Notes: generated from the sequence alone by a model not told the origin. DNA of 64,000 nucleotides from Salinimonas profundi (GCF_014750655.1 NZ_JABBXD010000001.1:924372-988371); one strand, 5' to 3'. Shown: positions 45,338 through 57,613, counted from the stretch's first letter. A program made the numbers and translations.

Positions 45338-48300
45338 TCAGGAAGACTTTGATGTGTCAGCATCTGACAGACTACCCATACCAGATTTTATATCCTCCAG
45401 TATAAGATAAAAGCACGGCACGATGATTGACATAATCGCCGTGGCAAACACAATACCGAATCCCAGTGAAATGGCCATGGGAATTAGCTGGTAAGCCTGT
45501 CTCGATTGCTCGAGTATAATTGGCGTTAAACCTCCGAATGTGGTCATCGTCGTCAGTGCAATAGGACGAAATCGTCTGACACCGGCTTCAACAATGGCAT
45601 CATACACCGGAATCTCGGTTGCTCTGCGGTTGGCATAATCCACCATAATCAAAGCGCCATTTACCACTACACCCGATAAAGCCACTAATCCCATCAGACT
45701 GACTATAGATAAATCGTACCCGAACAGTACATGACCGGCTACCGCACCGATGGCGCCAAATGGAATCGCGAGCATGACGATGAAAGGTTGCGTATAACTT
45801 CGAAAGGCGATAGCCAGTAAACTGTAAATGACAAACATTGCCATAGAAAATCCAATCCACAACGTGGAGGTGGACTCGCGCATTTCCGCCTGTGAACCAC
45901 GAAATGTCCAGGTCAGACCGGGATATTCACTTAATAATTGAGGCAGCACCTCCTGATTTATGGCATCAAGCACCTGATTAACTGCACCGGCAGGTTCAAC
46001 ATCCATGCCTACGGTAATAACCCGGCGACCATCCCTGCGATCCAATGCGCTGTATGACTCAGACTCTTTCAGTTTCACCACATCCATAAGGGGCACCTCA
46101 CCGCCGGAGGGCGTCATGAGAATGAAGTTATCAAGAGTACTTTGCTGTTCGCGCTCTGTGCGTGGCAGTTTAACCCTGACTTCAACTTCGTTGGTGCCCC
46201 GTAACTGGCGCAGCGCTACTGCACCATAAAAAGCATCACGAATCTGGCGTCCCACATATTCGGGCGTTAATCCCAACGCTTCGCCCGCCGGTAACAAGGT
46301 AAAATCAAGCTGCATTTTACCCGGACGATAACTGTCGTTGACATCTCGGGTCTGTGAGAATGCTTTCATTAACTCCACAAAGCGCTGGCTGGCCTGTCCC
46401 AGCATCTCAAGATCATTGTGGCTCAAATCAACACTGATGTCGTCGCGCCAGCCGCCGGGGCCGCGCTCTGTTTCAAAGGTAATTTGATTAACGCCCTCAA
46501 TATCGCCAATCTGCTCCCGCCACAATTCGATAACCGCAATGGCACTCATAGTGCGCTCATCCGGCGGCAGCAAAACAATCTCTACATCAATAAAGCTTTC
46601 TCCACGGACATTGGTTTTTATGCCTTCCGCTACCTCAAAAAGATTCTCACGCTGAAACATGTCATACGTCGCGTTGGTGATATTCTGCGCCACCTCTGCA
46701 GCTTTAGCATCGGTCGTACCCACTGGCAGCCGAACTCCGGCTTCAATTTCATTCGCCGCCTCTCTGGGCATCATGATGATACCCAGGTGGTCGCTGGTGG
46801 CAAAGGCGCCGGTGACCGCCAGCAAACATAGCGCGCACACTAATGTCAGATAACGGTGCCGCAGGCATCGGGTCAAAAAGGGTTTATAGCGATTTTTGAT
46901 GAAGCGTTCCAGCCCGTCGGCAAATCCGGCTTTAACGCGCGCAACAACTGACGGCGATGTGGACGCCTTTTCCCGTTTGCTGTGCGCTAAGTGTGCGGGC
47001 AATATGAATAAAGCTTCGACTAATGAGATAAGCAAAACCGTGATAACCACTGCAGGCAATGGCCACCAGAACAACCCGGTGGTGCCGGGCATAAACATGA
47101 CAGGCAAAAAGGCAACAATGGTTGTCAAAATGGTGAATGTCACGGGGGCGGCAATATCCTGCGCCCCTTTTATGGCCGCTGACAAACCATCTATGCCCTG
47201 TTGACGGTATTCATGTATGTTTTCGCCCACCACAATGGCATCGTCCACCACAATTCCCAAGACCACCAAAAAGGCAAACATCGAAATCATATTTATGCTG
47301 ACACCGATCATGGGTAAAAACATGATGCCACCCACAAATGAGATGGTCATTCCCATCATGATCCAGAAAGCCAGGCGATACTCCAGAAACAGACTCAGAA
47401 TGATCAGCACAATAACGATGGCCATCCAGCCATTGTCCAGCAACAAAAAAAGGCGGTCATTAAAATCTTCAGCTCGGTTGCTGTCGATGCGGTAACTCAC
47501 CCCTTCTGGCAGAGTGTTATCCAGCTCGGCAAAAATACCTTCTACGGTTTGCGCTATCTCCAAAGGTGACTGCTGCCCTACCCGGAATATTTCAATCTCT
47601 ACACTTGGCTGCCGGTTAAATTGTGAGTGAAACCCCGCTTCCTCAAACCCGTCGTAAATCGTTGCTATATCGGCCAAATACACAATATCGCCGGATTCAT
47701 TGGTCACGACCGGGATCTGACCATATTCTTCAGCCCATTGTTTGCGCTCTTTGACGCGGACTAATATTTCACCTTCGTTGGTTTTTATTTCGCCGGCAGG
47801 CACATCCTGCGATGCCTGTTCGATCATTTCGGCAACCTGGGATAGCGTAATGCCGTATTGTCTTAATGTCTGTTTAGGTATTTCAACATGCGTCACGTAG
47901 TCGGGTACGCCGCCTATTTCTACCTGCGTTATTGCAGGTTCGCTGACCAGCCGATCTCGAAGTTGTTCAGCCAGCTTTCGCAAGGTCCAGATCTCCACAT
48001 CACCATAAAGGCCAAGCTCCATAACATCGCGCTGCTGAACCTGCATACTGACTTCCGGCTCTTCTGCGTCAACCGGAAAGGTTCGGATACGGTTGACCGC
48101 CTGATCAATATCCTGAAATGCCTTCATCCGATCCAGACCGGACACCAGCTCCAGTGAAATCATGCCACTGCCTTCACGTGCCGTAGAAGTCATTTCCTTG
48201 ATCCCCTGAACACCCCGAACGGCCTCTTCTACCGGTTGCAATATGCCTTTTTCTACCTCTTCAGGAGACGCTCCGGGATATTCCACCATCACTTCAACAA

Positions 48301-48469
48301 TGCCCAGCTCAAACTCTGGATATACCTCCTTTTGAATGGTGAAGGCCGTAATAATGCCGCCGCCCAGCAGCACTAGCATCAGAAGGTTGGCCGCGATGGA
48401 GTTTCCGGCCATCCAGGCAATGGGATTAAACCGGCTGCGATGCTCAACGTTGCCGCTACTCATGCGCAT
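45338..48469 (-). CDS. RND efflux transporter, inner-membrane pump
   Basis: A 1043-residue RND-family pump (AcrB-like, HAE type). It has 12 membrane segments in two halves, with the first helix at about 20-42, and large periplasmic loops. Features are [43 protein letters not shown] near residue 400 (proton-relay Asp pair VVDDAIV), and a second-half [20 protein letters not shown]. It is the second gene after the adaptor (overlap 14 bases). No outer-membrane factor gene is next to it. The substrate is unknown. Confidence 0.93.
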   Translation of the reverse strand: MRMSSGNVEHRSRFNPIAWMAGNSIAANLLMLVLLGGGIITAFTIQKEVYPEFELGIVEVMVEYPGASPEEVEKGILQPVEEAVRGVQGIKEMTSTAREGSGMISLELVSGLDRMKAFQDIDQAVNRIRTFPVDAEEPEVSMQVQQRDVMELGLYGDVEIWTLRKLAEQLRDRLVSEPAITQVEIGGVPDYVTHVEIPKQTLRQYGITLSQVAEMIEQASQDVPAGEIKTNEGEILVRVKERKQWAEEYGQIPVVTNESGDIVYLADIATIYDGFEEAGFHSQFNRQPSVEIEIFRVGQQSPLEIAQTVEGIFAELDNTLPEGVSYRIDSNRAEDFNDRLFLLLDNGWMAIVIVLIILSLFLEYRLAFWIMMGMTISFVGGIMFLPMIGVSINMISMFAFLVVLGIVVDDAIVVGENIHEYRQQGIDGLSAAIKGAQDIAAPVTFTILTTIVAFLPVMFMPGTTGLFWWPLPAVVITVLLISLVEALFILPAHLAHSKREKASTSPSVVARVKAGFADGLERFIKNRYKPFLTRCLRHRYLTLVCALCLLAVTGAFATSDHLGIIMMPREAANEIEAGVRLPVGTTDAKAAEVAQNITNATYDMFQRENLFEVAEGIKTNVRGESFIDVEIVLLPPDERTMSAIAVIELWREQIGDIEGVNQITFETERGPGGWRDDISVDLSHNDLEMLGQASQRFVELMKAFSQTRDVNDSYRPGKMQLDFTLLPAGEALGLTPEYVGRQIRDAFYGAVALRQLRGTNEVEVRVKLPRTEREQQSTLDNFILMTPSGGEVPLMDVVKLKESESYSALDRRDGRRVITVGMDVEPAGAVNQVLDAINQEVLPQLLSEYPGLTWTFRGSQAEMRESTSTLWIGFSMAMFVIYSLLAIAFRSYTQPFIVMLAIPFGAIGAVAGHVLFGYDLSIVSLMGLVALSGVVVNGALIMVDYANRRATEIPVYDAIVEAGVRRFRPIALTTMTTFGGLTPIILEQSRQAYQLIPMAISLGFGIVFATAIMSIIVPCFYLILEDIKSGMGSLSDADTSKSS

Positions 48470-49709
48470 CTAACCGGTTTTTGGCTGAGTCGGTTTTATA
48501 ATGGGCTTGATTCTGAGCAGACTGGTTGCCGGTTATTCTGACCTGCGCCCCATCGCGCACGACAGCCAGGTTGGTAGTGATTATCTTATCGCCTGGCTCG
48601 ATCCCCTTGTCAATATAGGCATATTGCTCATCCCGATAGATGACAGATACTGTTATAACCTGAAGCAGATTATCCTGTGCTACCCAAACTGTGTTGTCCT
48701 TTCTTACATAACTGACTGGAAGACGGATAACATTTGAGAGCGTTTTGGCCGGCAAACTCACCCTGACATAACTGCCAGCGATGACCGGTGCGAAAATATC
48801 TGCGTCTTGCTCACTAACCTGCGTTAATAACGGATCTTCGACCTCTATCAGAACCGTTGCCATTCGGGTCTGCGCATCAAGTGTGGTGACAACTTCTTTA
48901 ATTTTGCCTTCGCGTGTGACGCCGTCGCCCCAGACAGTGCTGTTTTGAATTTTAACGCGCTGTGAGTCGTTATCAGATTTATTATTGGTGGGCCGGGCCA
49001 GCCACTGTAACTGACTCGAGGGCAACGCCGCTTCTATCCAATAGTTTTTTGTACCGACGACATTAGCAATCGTATCAGCAGGACTCACCTGAGAGCCGAG
49101 ATTCACATCCTGGCTGGTTATCTGACCGGTAAATGGCATGTTGATTGTCGTACGCTCAAGGGCAAGTTGCGCCTCGCGCACAGCCACCTCGGCCTGTTCC
49201 ATCTGTGCCCTGACCTGCTTTAACTGGGGTTCCCGAAGTATTAGCGCACGATTTTTTTGCGGTACATCGCGCTCCAGCGTTGCCAGATCGTTGCGTGCCA
49301 CTTCCTGCTCGCCCATTTCAATGTCCAGCAGCGCCTGCGCTTGTGAAAGATCGCTCTTAGCCCGCTGTAGTGCTAACTGATAATCTTTCTGATCAAGCTT
49401 AACCAACCATTGGCCTTTCTCAACAATATTGCCAGGGACAAAGCTTTTGGAAATGGCGTTTATTTCACCAGACACGCGGGGGCGTAGCATCACCTGCTGC
49501 GCGGGAACTACCTCACCCATTGCAGTGATCACTGGCGTATGCTCGCTACGCGTGGCTGTCATAATGTCAACCGGCATGGCATTGCTTCTGGTGGCCCCAT
49601 CTTTTTCGGCCACAGGTTCTGTAGAGTAGACGGTTATCACCGCCATTGCTGTAGCAGCGATAACGATAAAACCGACCAGAAACGAAATTTTGTGCGATGT
49701 TCGAACCAT
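48456..49709 (-). CDS. RND efflux periplasmic adaptor (membrane fusion protein)
   Basis: A 417-residue HlyD/AcrA-like adaptor. One amino-terminal membrane segment (about 9-30), then a barrel-sandwich with [17 protein letters not shown] and [17 protein letters not shown], a coiled-coil hairpin at about 100-175 and a second lipoyl-like half ([20 protein letters not shown]). ATG 49709 is preferred to the upstream TTG at 49727. It overlaps the RND gene, so the pair forms an operon. Confidence 0.92.
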   Translation of the reverse strand: MVRTSHKISFLVGFIVIAATAMAVITVYSTEPVAEKDGATRSNAMPVDIMTATRSEHTPVITAMGEVVPAQQVMLRPRVSGEINAISKSFVPGNIVEKGQWLVKLDQKDYQLALQRAKSDLSQAQALLDIEMGEQEVARNDLATLERDVPQKNRALILREPQLKQVRAQMEQAEVAVREAQLALERTTINMPFTGQITSQDVNLGSQVSPADTIANVVGTKNYWIEAALPSSQLQWLARPTNNKSDNDSQRVKIQNSTVWGDGVTREGKIKEVVTTLDAQTRMATVLIEVEDPLLTQVSEQDADIFAPVIAGSYVRVSLPAKTLSNVIRLPVSYVRKDNTVWVAQDNLLQVITVSVIYRDEQYAYIDKGIEPGDKIITTNLAVVRDGAQVRITGNQSAQNQAHYKTDSAKNRLDAHE

Positions 49710-49824
49710 AATTAGCTTATTTTTCAAAACTATAATGTTCGTTACGTCGATAGCCTAAAATAAGACTACCGACAATATTACATCTTATTTACACGCCGAC
49801 AACGTTTTGGCAAAGGTGAAGGGA

Positions 49825-50355
49825 TTATTCGTAATCTGTACCTAACGCATCGTGCTGAGATTGTTCAATGACATCGCTATCAGTCTTTTTCTGTTTGGGT
49901 GTTTGGCTCTTTTCCACCATGCGTTCTTTTTCTTCTTTTGCTATCAGTTTTTCACGCGCTTTCTGGTTGGCCAGACGCTCAGCATCATCCATTTCTTTCT
50001 GGCTTTCTTCGTTATATTGCTTCTGCATGGCCCGGGCTTCCCGCTCAGCTTCACGCGCTTGTTTCTCACTTTCGCGTAATGCTTGTTCAGACTCTCGCTT
50101 TTCCTCCCGCCATTGCCTGGTGAGTTCTTTCTCACGCTTTGCATCTTCACGCGCAATCTCAGCCGCTTCTTTTTCTGCCTCGCGTTGCGTTTCATCTGCT
50201 GCTTTTCGCGCTTCACGCTCAAGTGCTTTCGCTTCTTTTCTGGCCTCAGTCATCTCTTCACTTTGCTGTGCCATTGCATCATTTGCAAAAGCGGTAGCCC
50301 CGACAACCCCCGCAGCCAACAGTGCCGATACAACTAAATTAATTTTTCTGTCCAT
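49825..50355 (-). CDS. Secreted highly charged coiled-coil protein
   Basis: A 176-residue protein with a signal peptide (VVSALLAAGVVGATAFANDAMA, residues about 8-29, quoted as seen in parts) and then about 115 residues of almost uninterrupted E/K/R/A/Q/D without prolines or glycines, predicted as one long helix or coiled coil. The tail (KSQTPKQKKTDSDVIEQSQH) is polar. I do not recognise a family. AGGAAG precedes the ATG. It lies 115 bases from the adaptor gene on the same strand, so a link to the efflux operon is possible but unproven. Confidence 0.7.
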   Translation of the reverse strand: MDRKINLVVSALLAAGVVGATAFANDAMAQQSEEMTEARKEAKALEREARKAADETQREAEKEAAEIAREDAKREKELTRQWREEKRESEQALRESEKQAREAEREARAMQKQYNEESQKEMDDAERLANQKAREKLIAKEEKERMVEKSQTPKQKKTDSDVIEQSQHDALGTDYE

Positions 50356-50430
50356 TTGCTAGCTTCCTGTTACATATAGGATAAACCTGATTAATCTGTG
50401 TACGCATCAGCCAGCAAAAAAAGACCATAA

Positions 50431-50457
50431 AAAAGCCGCTTCATCAGCGGCCTTTTT
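50431..50457 (-). terminator. Intrinsic terminator of glgP
   Basis: On the minus strand GCCGCT and AGCGGC stems (genomic 50435-50440 and 50446-50451) with a 5-base loop, followed by a T-run (the A-run before 50435). It lies about 20 bases past the glgP stop. Confidence 0.8.
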
Positions 50458-50474
50458 CATCTTGTGTTGTGAGC

Positions 50475-52979
50475 TTAACGAATCTTTTGTTGCTCTACCG
50501 GGCACGAGCCTAGTCGCCATACGCGATCAACATAATCCTGGATTGACCGGTCGGAAGTAAACTTACCCATCATGGCAGTATTGATAATGACCATCTCAGC
50601 CCAACGTGATTTATCACGGTAAGCTTTGTCGACCTCTATTTGCGCATCGGAATACGCTCTGAAATCTGCCAGTACGAAGAATGGGTCGCCTAAATCAAGC
50701 AAGCTTTGCTTAATGGAAACCAGCGCTCCGGGTTTGCCTGGCGTAAAATAATCCGTTTCCAGCCAGTCCAGAATCGCTTTAATCTCCGCATCCTTGTAGT
50801 AATAATCCTTAGGATTATAACCGCTTGCTTTAAGTGCATTAACGTCTTCTACCGTCATCCCGAAGATAAAAATGTTGTCCTCGCCAACTTCTTCTGCAAT
50901 CTCAACGTTAGCACCATCTAGTGTGCCAATCGTTACTGCACCATTTAGCGCCAGTTTCATATTGCCGGTGCCTGATGCTTCTTTACCCGCTGTACTGATT
51001 TGCTCAGAAACATCACACGCTGGGATCATTTTCTCGGCCAGCGACACCCGATAGTTGGGCAGGAATACGACTTTCAGCTTGTTACCCACGCGCGGATCGT
51101 TATTAATTTTATCCGCCACCTTGTTGATGGCGAAAATGATATCTTTGGCCAGCTTGTAGCCTGGCGCCGCTTTCGCCGCAAAGATAAATACCCGTGGGTG
51201 CATGTCATAATCCGGATTTTCCAGAATTCGACGATACAACGCCATGATGTGAAGTAAATTCAGGTGCTGACGTTTATATTCGTGCAGACGCTTTATCTGG
51301 ATATCAAAAATAGCGTTGGTATCCACTTTAATGCCGGTTGATGCGAAGATTTCATCTGCCAGCAGCTGTTTATTTTTCTGCTTCACGTTCATGAACGCTT
51401 TCTGGAATGTTTTGTTGGTGGCATGGTTAGCCAGCCCTTCCAGCTTCTTCAGATTCAGCGGCCAGTCTTCGCCCACCTTTTTATCCACCAGCTCTGACAG
51501 TAACGGATTACATGCTTTGAGCCAGCGCCGCGGGGTAATGCCGTTCGTCACATTCGTCAGTTTATCCGGCCATAGTGCGTCAAAATCCGGAAACAGATTT
51601 TCTTTCACCAGTCGCGAATGCAGCTCAGCTACACCATTGACTTTAAACGAACCAATCACTGACAAGTGCCCCATACGCACCATCTTTTCGGGGCCTTCCT
51701 CGATAATAGACAGTTTTGCTTTTTTGCTATTGTCGCCCGGCCATTTTTTATCAACTTCATTCATGAAACGATGATTAATTTCATAAATGATCTCAAGGTG
51801 TCTGGGCAGAATTTTTTCCAGCATTCTGGCAGGCCACTTTTCTAACGCCTCAGGAAGTAGCGTATGGTTAGTATAAGCAAAGACCTGGGTACTGATATTC
51901 CAGGCGGTATCCCAGTCTAGTTCAGCGCGGTCCACCAGAATTCGCATTAGCTCCGGAATCGCTATTGCCGGGTGCGTATCATTGAGCTGAATCACCACCT
52001 GTTCTTTGAAGCGGCTCCAGTCGTCTCCGTGCGCTCGCTTATAACGGCGAATGATGTCCTTAAGTGAACATGAACAGAAGAAATATTGCTGAATCAGACG
52101 AAGCTCTTTACCTGCTTCGGTCTCATCATTGGGGTACAGCACTTTCGAAATGGTTTCAGCCTGAATGTTTTCACGCTGTGCATCGACGTAACCACCGGCA
52201 TTAAAAACATCCCAGTTAAAGTAATCTGAAGCCTCTGATTGCCATAAACGCAGAACATTGACTGTTTTGCCACCATATCCTACGACTGGAATATCCCACG
52301 GTACCCCTTTGACAATAGAGCCGGGGTGCCATTCTTTCTGTATGCCACCATTATCACCGTATTTTGTTTCTACATAACCAAATAGCGAGACTTCCTGAAT
52401 GGATTCAGGGCGGCATATTTCCCATGGATTTCCATAATCACGCCAGCTGTCAGGGCGCTCAATCTGCGCACCACTTTTTATTTCCTGTCTGAACAGGCCA
52501 TGCTCGTAGTGGATACCGTATCCAATGGCCGGTAACTCCATGGTGGCGAGCGAGTCGATAAAACACGCGGCAAGGCGGCCCAGACCACCATTACCCAGCG
52601 CCATATCCGGCTCTTCTTCCAACACATCGGCCAACTCAACACCCAGCTCTTTTAACGCGCCTTGTGCAACATCATACAGACCGAAGTTCTGCATATTGTT
52701 AGACAATAAGCGCCCCATCAAAAACTCAGCGGAGAAATAGTGCACTGCGCGCGTATCATTCATGTAGTGCGTTTTCTGAGTACGACGTAATCCTTCCAAT
52801 ACGTTTTCCTGGATTGCGGCGCATGTGGCCTTCCACCAGGCGTGGTTGTTGGCTTTGTTTTCGTCCGTGCCAAGTGTTGAATGCAAATGGCGGATGATAG
52901 CGGCTTTGAAATCGCCTTTACTGATCTTCACATCAGGTAAAGAAGATGCCTGAGAAGCATTGGCTACTTTCGCGTTCAT
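50475..52979 (-). CDS. glgP: Glycogen/maltodextrin phosphorylase
   Basis: An 834-residue GT35 phosphorylase releasing glucose-1-phosphate from glycogen or maltodextrin in the cytoplasm. Motifs: [17 protein letters not shown] near residue 80, [19 protein letters not shown] near 130, and the pyridoxal-phosphate lysine in [15 protein letters not shown] near 674. The start at 52979 ([10 protein letters not shown]) is preferred to 53021 because a purine-rich site precedes it. The pgm gene upstream on the same strand supplies the next enzyme but is separated by a terminator. Confidence 0.96.
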   Translation of the reverse strand: MNAKVANASQASSLPDVKISKGDFKAAIIRHLHSTLGTDENKANNHAWWKATCAAIQENVLEGLRRTQKTHYMNDTRAVHYFSAEFLMGRLLSNNMQNFGLYDVAQGALKELGVELADVLEEEPDMALGNGGLGRLAACFIDSLATMELPAIGYGIHYEHGLFRQEIKSGAQIERPDSWRDYGNPWEICRPESIQEVSLFGYVETKYGDNGGIQKEWHPGSIVKGVPWDIPVVGYGGKTVNVLRLWQSEASDYFNWDVFNAGGYVDAQRENIQAETISKVLYPNDETEAGKELRLIQQYFFCSCSLKDIIRRYKRAHGDDWSRFKEQVVIQLNDTHPAIAIPELMRILVDRAELDWDTAWNISTQVFAYTNHTLLPEALEKWPARMLEKILPRHLEIIYEINHRFMNEVDKKWPGDNSKKAKLSIIEEGPEKMVRMGHLSVIGSFKVNGVAELHSRLVKENLFPDFDALWPDKLTNVTNGITPRRWLKACNPLLSELVDKKVGEDWPLNLKKLEGLANHATNKTFQKAFMNVKQKNKQLLADEIFASTGIKVDTNAIFDIQIKRLHEYKRQHLNLLHIMALYRRILENPDYDMHPRVFIFAAKAAPGYKLAKDIIFAINKVADKINNDPRVGNKLKVVFLPNYRVSLAEKMIPACDVSEQISTAGKEASGTGNMKLALNGAVTIGTLDGANVEIAEEVGEDNIFIFGMTVEDVNALKASGYNPKDYYYKDAEIKAILDWLETDYFTPGKPGALVSIKQSLLDLGDPFFVLADFRAYSDAQIEVDKAYRDKSRWAEMVIINTAMMGKFTSDRSIQDYVDRVWRLGSCPVEQQKIR

Positions 52980-53129
52980 ATCACTCTCTCTCTTAAATTT
53001 GAAGCCTCGTTCATAATTCAAACGACGCTAGCGCTAATTGTGTAATAAAATTACAGAATTGAACAACAACTGAAAGCAATATAGCAATGAAATTGGCGCT
53101 TGTTTGTAATATTTTTGTTAAATCTGACA

Positions 53130-53163
53130 AAAAAAAAGGCTTTTTTTATAAAAAAGCCTTTTT
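53130..53163 (-). terminator. Strong intrinsic terminator after pgm
   Basis: A 14-bp stem (53133-53146 with 53150-53163) centred on GGC/GCC with A/T arms and a 3-base loop. On the minus strand it ends in a T9-like run. It lies about 50 bases past the pgm stop and upstream of glgP. Confidence 0.88.
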
Positions 53164-53212
53164 GTTAACATTTCTATTACAATATTAAATCAAAACATAA
53201 ACAAGATCGTTG

Positions 53213-54865
53213 TTATCCGATTATACTGCTGACTAATTGTTCAGCTTCCTCAATAAGCTTTTGTAAGTGAGCTTCACCTTTAAAGCTCTCAGCATAAATT
53301 TTGTAGATTTGTTCAGTGCCTGAAGGTCTCGCCGCAAACCAGCCGTTTTCAGTTGACACCTTTACGCCCCCGATAGCCGCGTTATTGCCCGGAGCATGTG
53401 TCTGAACACTGACTATAGGGTCGCCCGCCAGTGTCTCACTGGTAACAACCGATTTATCCATGTCAGACAGCTTGGCCTTTTGTTCCAATGATGCTGCAAC
53501 ATCAATACGCTGATATACCGGCTCACCAAACTTTTCCGTCAGTGCCTGGTAGTGCTCGCCGGGATCTTTGCCTGATACCGCCAGTATTTCTGCTGCCAGT
53601 AAACACAGAATGAAACCATCTTTATCCGTGGCCCATGTTTTGCCGTCACGTTGAAGAAAAATGCCTCCGGCACTCTCTTCACCGGCAAAACCGATGCTGC
53701 CCTCACCCATTCCCTGAACAAACCATTTAAAACCAACCGGCATTTCAGCTAACTCACGATTAAGCGAACCTGCGACGCGATCTATCATTGAACTGGAGAC
53801 CAGTGTCTTGCCAACTTTTAAAGAAGCAGGCCAATCAGGCCGATTGTTATAAAGATAATTTATCGCAACGGCTAAGTAATGATTGGGGTTCATCAGGCCG
53901 GCGCTTTTGCACACGATGCCATGACGGTCAAAATCAGGATCATTTCCCCAGGCTAAATCAAACCGGTCTTTAAGCTCAATTAACCCTGCCATCGCAAACG
54001 CTGACGAGCAGTCCATACGCAATTTACCGTCTTTATCTCTGCGCATGAAGCCAAACTGCGGATCGACGTTTTTGTTTACCACGTCGATGTTCAGGTTGTA
54101 TTTTTCTGCAATTCGCGCCCAATAGCCCACGCCGGCTCCGCCTAATGGATCGGTACCCAGCTTCAGGCCTGCCTGACTTATGGCATCCATATCGACAACT
54201 TTCGCCAGGTCATCAATGTAAGGTTCCATGAAGTCATCTTCAGTGACTAAATCGCTGGCTAACGCTTCGCGTAGCGGCAATCGTTTCACGTCGGCGTTAT
54301 TGTTGCCGATAAGGGCATTAGCCCGATCCTGGATTACTTTTGTAGCATCGCTGTCAGCCGGCCCACCGTGAGGCGGATTATATTTAAAGCCCCCATCTTC
54401 AGGAGGATTATGCGAAGGTGTGATAACAACGCCGTCAGCAAAGTCTTCTGAGCGATTCAGGTTATAACGGATAATCGTGCGGGAAATAACTGGTGTTGGC
54501 GTGTAACCCAGACTGGCATTGTCGCTTCGTTGTATGACCACAGAAATATCATTGGCACTAAGCACCTCAATGGCGGTCATCATTGCCGGTTCGGACAACG
54601 CGTGGGTATCCTTACCGATAAACAGCGGCCCGGTGATATTCTGATGCCGACGATACTCAGCAAGAGCCTGACAAATTGCCGCTATATGCACATCATTAAA
54701 TGTGGACAGGCTGGCGCTCCCCCTGTGGCCGGATGTGCCAAAGCTTACCGCCTCCGCCTTATTCATCGGGTCCGGCGCGTAGCTATAATATTGTCCGACT
54801 AATTGCGCCACATTGATAAGCTGTTCGGGTGCGGCAGGCTGACCTGCCTGACTGTGATGTGCCAT
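53213..54865 (-). CDS. pgm: Phosphoglucomutase (alpha-D-glucose)
   Basis: A 550-residue phosphohexomutase that interconverts glucose-1-phosphate and glucose-6-phosphate. Features: [10 protein letters not shown] near residue 43, the phosphoserine loop [18 protein letters not shown] near 145 (Ser in TPSHNPP), metal loop [10 protein letters not shown] near 305 and sugar-binding GEESAGG near 395, then the phosphate-binding [14 protein letters not shown] near the end. It follows seqA by 43 bases, the seqA-pgm order known in enterics. A strong terminator follows. Confidence 0.96.
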   Translation of the reverse strand: MAHHSQAGQPAAPEQLINVAQLVGQYYSYAPDPMNKAEAVSFGTSGHRGSASLSTFNDVHIAAICQALAEYRRHQNITGPLFIGKDTHALSEPAMMTAIEVLSANDISVVIQRSDNASLGYTPTPVISRTIIRYNLNRSEDFADGVVITPSHNPPEDGGFKYNPPHGGPADSDATKVIQDRANALIGNNNADVKRLPLREALASDLVTEDDFMEPYIDDLAKVVDMDAISQAGLKLGTDPLGGAGVGYWARIAEKYNLNIDVVNKNVDPQFGFMRRDKDGKLRMDCSSAFAMAGLIELKDRFDLAWGNDPDFDRHGIVCKSAGLMNPNHYLAVAINYLYNNRPDWPASLKVGKTLVSSSMIDRVAGSLNRELAEMPVGFKWFVQGMGEGSIGFAGEESAGGIFLQRDGKTWATDKDGFILCLLAAEILAVSGKDPGEHYQALTEKFGEPVYQRIDVAASLEQKAKLSDMDKSVVTSETLAGDPIVSVQTHAPGNNAAIGGVKVSTENGWFAARPSGTEQIYKIYAESFKGEAHLQKLIEEAEQLVSSIIG

Positions 54866-54908
54866 ACGGTATCCTTTAGAATTTGAGGTTGTGAAGCGAT
54901 ATGCTTAA

Positions 54909-55538
54909 TCAGGCGAAACGGTTCACGACTAATTCCCGCGTAGCCGCATCATAACCAAGCACCTGCAGAACCTGTTCCAGCATCGCTATTTTCTTTGCTG
55001 TATTATTATTTGTGACCACCCAGTAAGGGCTGTCAGGTATCTGCTTAGGGTTTGTACTGCTTCCGGTTTTTAAAAGTGCATCTTTGGATGTTGCAAAATA
55101 TATACGATTTTTACCTTTTATTTGCTCCACCTGCGCAAAGTTCTGCGGTTGTAATTCGTGCAACTGAGCAAGAATAAACAAAAACAAATCAACCCGTTTA
55201 GTGTAAGGCTCAAGAACCTCTTTGCTCAGACGCGACGTAATATCATTACCGGCAGGTGCAACCGGTTTAGCTACTGGCCCATGACCTGCTGAAGGCGTGT
55301 TCGCTGCCGGATTTGCCGTCTTATTTGCAGAAGGCGCTGACGGCTTTTTTTCCTGAGGTCGGGTCGCTGCAGTTTGCGTTGTTTTGGCCTGCAGCACGGA
55401 CTTACCATCAGCGCTGACTTTCTGCGCTGCACCGTCCATTAGCAAACGACGCAAAATATCAGACGCACTCTCGCCGATATGCTTTGTCTGCCCTGCTATA
55501 AACGCATATAAATCATCATCTATATCAATACTTTTCAT
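54909..55538 (-). CDS. seqA: Replication initiation regulator SeqA
   Basis: A 209-residue SeqA, which binds hemimethylated GATC sites and sequesters oriC. Residues 1-35 form the multimerisation domain (MKSIDIDDDLYAFIAGQTKHIG, here described), the middle (about 45-100) is a long Ala/Pro/Thr-rich linker, and residues 110-209 are the DNA-binding domain (FLFILAQLHELQP, GKNRIYFATSKDALL, PDSPYWVVTNNNTAKK). The linker is longer than in E. coli (181 residues). Co-transcribed with pgm. Confidence 0.95.
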   Translation of the reverse strand: MKSIDIDDDLYAFIAGQTKHIGESASDILRRLLMDGAAQKVSADGKSVLQAKTTQTAATRPQEKKPSAPSANKTANPAANTPSAGHGPVAKPVAPAGNDITSRLSKEVLEPYTKRVDLFLFILAQLHELQPQNFAQVEQIKGKNRIYFATSKDALLKTGSSTNPKQIPDSPYWVVTNNNTAKKIAMLEQVLQVLGYDAATRELVVNRFA

Positions 55539-55743
55539 ATACTACTTCCTTAACAATCTGCCCCATTATAGACAACACGCCTGTTCGTCGCAGCACTTTA
55601 TCGTGCCTAATTTCACCCGATTTTTATACACGATATCATTGATTTGTTCCGTTACAGCTATACTCACGTATCAGTTTCACGCTTTGTGGAATATTAGCCC
55701 GCTGATATTCTTAACATTGACTTATCTAAAAGTGGTAGCACGG
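55539..55743. other. Divergent intergenic region seqA/moxR-like gene
   Basis: About 205 bases holding the promoters of seqA and of the MoxR operon. The MoxR frame is open back to 55384 but the start is set at 55744; the stretch between shows no protein features. Confidence 0.4.
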
Positions 55744-56655
55744 ATGATTAGATCAGATTTTGACGCGCTGATTGGCGCGCTTGGCAAGCATATTCTGGGT
55801 AAACCTCAGCAAATTAAGCTTGCGCTCACCTGCATGTTGGCACAGGGTCATCTCTTAATCGAAGATTTACCGGGTATGGGTAAAACAACGCTTTCGCACG
55901 CACTTGCCCGCCTTTTTAACCTGGATTATTCACGTATTCAGTTCACCTCCGATTTGTTGCCATCAGATATGCTGGGCGCCACCATCTTCAATGCCCAGAC
56001 ACAGGATTTTGTGTTTCGCCCCGGACCGGTTTTTAATCAACTGATTCTGGCCGATGAGATCAACAGAGCAAGCCCTAAAACACAAAGTGCACTGCTGGAG
56101 TCAATGGAAGAACAACAGGTTAGTATTGATGGCACCACTTATCCGCTACCCACACCGTTTTTTGTTATTGGTACCCAAAATCCTACGTTTCAGTCTGGTA
56201 CCTATCCATTACCAGAATCCCAGCTTGACCGGTTCCTGATGAAGATTTCGCTGGGCTATCCTGACTGGGAGGCGGAAAAGGCCATGCTCAGTGACGCCGG
56301 GATAAAAGATGATACTGTCAGCTATAGTGTTGAACAACTATGTGACTGGCAGCAGCGGGTCAAAAAGGTGCACGCTTCTGATGCAGTAATCAATTATATT
56401 CTGCGTTTGGTGACTATGAGCAGAACCACGCCAGGCTTTCCTCATGCACTTTCTCCGCGAGCCAGTAAAGCGCTGCTTCAGGCGGCGCGGGCCTGGGCGT
56501 TTATTCATAATCGTGACCATGTACTGCCCGATGATATTCAGGCGGTATTTGTGGCCGTGTCAGAACACAGGTTAAGAGCGTCTTATCAGGATACTGACGA
56601 AGACACCTCGTTTAGCCAGCGCTTGCTGGAAAGCGTAGATCCACTGGCAGCCTGA
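55744..56655 (+). CDS. MoxR-family AAA+ ATPase
   Basis: A 303-residue AAA+ ATPase of the MoxR group. Walker A is LPGMGKTTLSHAL near residue 45, Walker B LADEINRASPKTQSAL near 102, and the sensor region VIGTQNP near 143. MoxR proteins act as chaperone-like remodellers for their partners. The start at 55744 (MIRSDFDALIGALGKHILGK) is typical. The DUF58 gene begins 1 base after its stop, giving the classic MoxR-DUF58-transglutaminase operon. Confidence 0.93.
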   Translation: MIRSDFDALIGALGKHILGKPQQIKLALTCMLAQGHLLIEDLPGMGKTTLSHALARLFNLDYSRIQFTSDLLPSDMLGATIFNAQTQDFVFRPGPVFNQLILADEINRASPKTQSALLESMEEQQVSIDGTTYPLPTPFFVIGTQNPTFQSGTYPLPESQLDRFLMKISLGYPDWEAEKAMLSDAGIKDDTVSYSVEQLCDWQQRVKKVHASDAVINYILRLVTMSRTTPGFPHALSPRASKALLQAARAWAFIHNRDHVLPDDIQAVFVAVSEHRLRASYQDTDEDTSFSQRLLESVDPLAA

Positions 56656-56656
56656 T

Positions 56657-57613
56657 ATGTTCGGACGCCTTCGAAACCGGTTGCTGTTAAGGTGGCTGGC
56701 GGCGCGCATCCCCGGGCACCGCAGACATACATTGAATATGCAGTCGGTATTTATCATGCCGACACGCTTTGGCGTTTATTTTTTTGTACTGTGTGCAGCG
56801 CTGTTCATCCTGGGTACAAATTATCAGAACAATCTCTTATTGTTACTTTGTTATTTTTTTCTTTCCGTGTCACTGGTGACTATTTTCACCAGTTACCAGA
56901 ATTTCGCCCGCTTGCAGATACAGGCCAGGGGTGTGAATACCGTCTATGCCGGTGACGAAGCATCATTTCAGATACAATTGTCTTCCCACTCCCATCAACC
57001 GCCTGCTGGTCAGCTAACTATCAGATGGTGGGGACATAAAACCGGTATTGTGGTGGATTTAGATGACAGTACGGAAGAGGTTCACCTGCCCCGCGCCACC
57101 TTCCGACGCGGTGTATTTGCCCTACCACGGGTAACTTTTAGTTCTCTCTATCCGCTGGGCCTTTTCAGGTGCTGGACGCATCTTGATTTCGCGCAGCCCA
57201 TGATGGTCTTCCCGCGCCTTGAGCCTGTCGGTGATCACCATGTCAACTTCCAGCAGAGTGTCGGTAAGGGTACAACGCTGACGTCCGGGCAGGAAGACTT
57301 TGACAGCCTGCGCGCATATCGTCAGGGCGATCCTATTGCACGTATTGCCTGGAAATCGCTTGCCAAAGGTGCCGCTCCTGCCGTAAAAACCTTTAGTGAA
57401 CCGGCGAATTTTAATACCCGCCTTCAGGTTAATCCGGTCAGTCAGACACTTGAAAAAGACATTAGCCAGACCGCGTACCTAGTTGTAGAACTCACTCGTC
57501 GCCAACAACCTTTCGCGCTACAGATTGGCCCGCATACCTATGCAGCCGCTACCGGGCGGGCCCACCGCGATAAATGTCTGCGCGCACTTAGTACCATCGG
57601 AACACAGGTATGA
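56657..57613 (+). CDS. DUF58 membrane protein
   Basis: A 318-residue protein with two membrane segments at about 38-58 and 62-80 and then a DUF58 domain containing GQEDFDSLRAYRQGDPIARI near residue 215 and WKSLAKG. The family always sits beside MoxR ATPases and transglutaminase-like genes; function is unknown. Start lies 1 base after moxR stop; its TGA overlaps the transglutaminase ATG by 4 bases. Confidence 0.9.
   Translation: MFGRLRNRLLLRWLAARIPGHRRHTLNMQSVFIMPTRFGVYFFVLCAALFILGTNYQNNLLLLLCYFFLSVSLVTIFTSYQNFARLQIQARGVNTVYAGDEASFQIQLSSHSHQPPAGQLTIRWWGHKTGIVVDLDDSTEEVHLPRATFRRGVFALPRVTFSSLYPLGLFRCWTHLDFAQPMMVFPRLEPVGDHHVNFQQSVGKGTTLTSGQEDFDSLRAYRQGDPIARIAWKSLAKGAAPAVKTFSEPANFNTRLQVNPVSQTLEKDISQTAYLVVELTRRQQPFALQIGPHTYAAATGRAHRDKCLRALSTIGTQV

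Noticed and set aside
49868-50362. Long plus-strand frame rich in Ser/Phe/Arg opposite the coiled-coil gene
   Set aside because: Composition is the antisense of a Glu/Lys/Arg-rich helix gene; no start signal.
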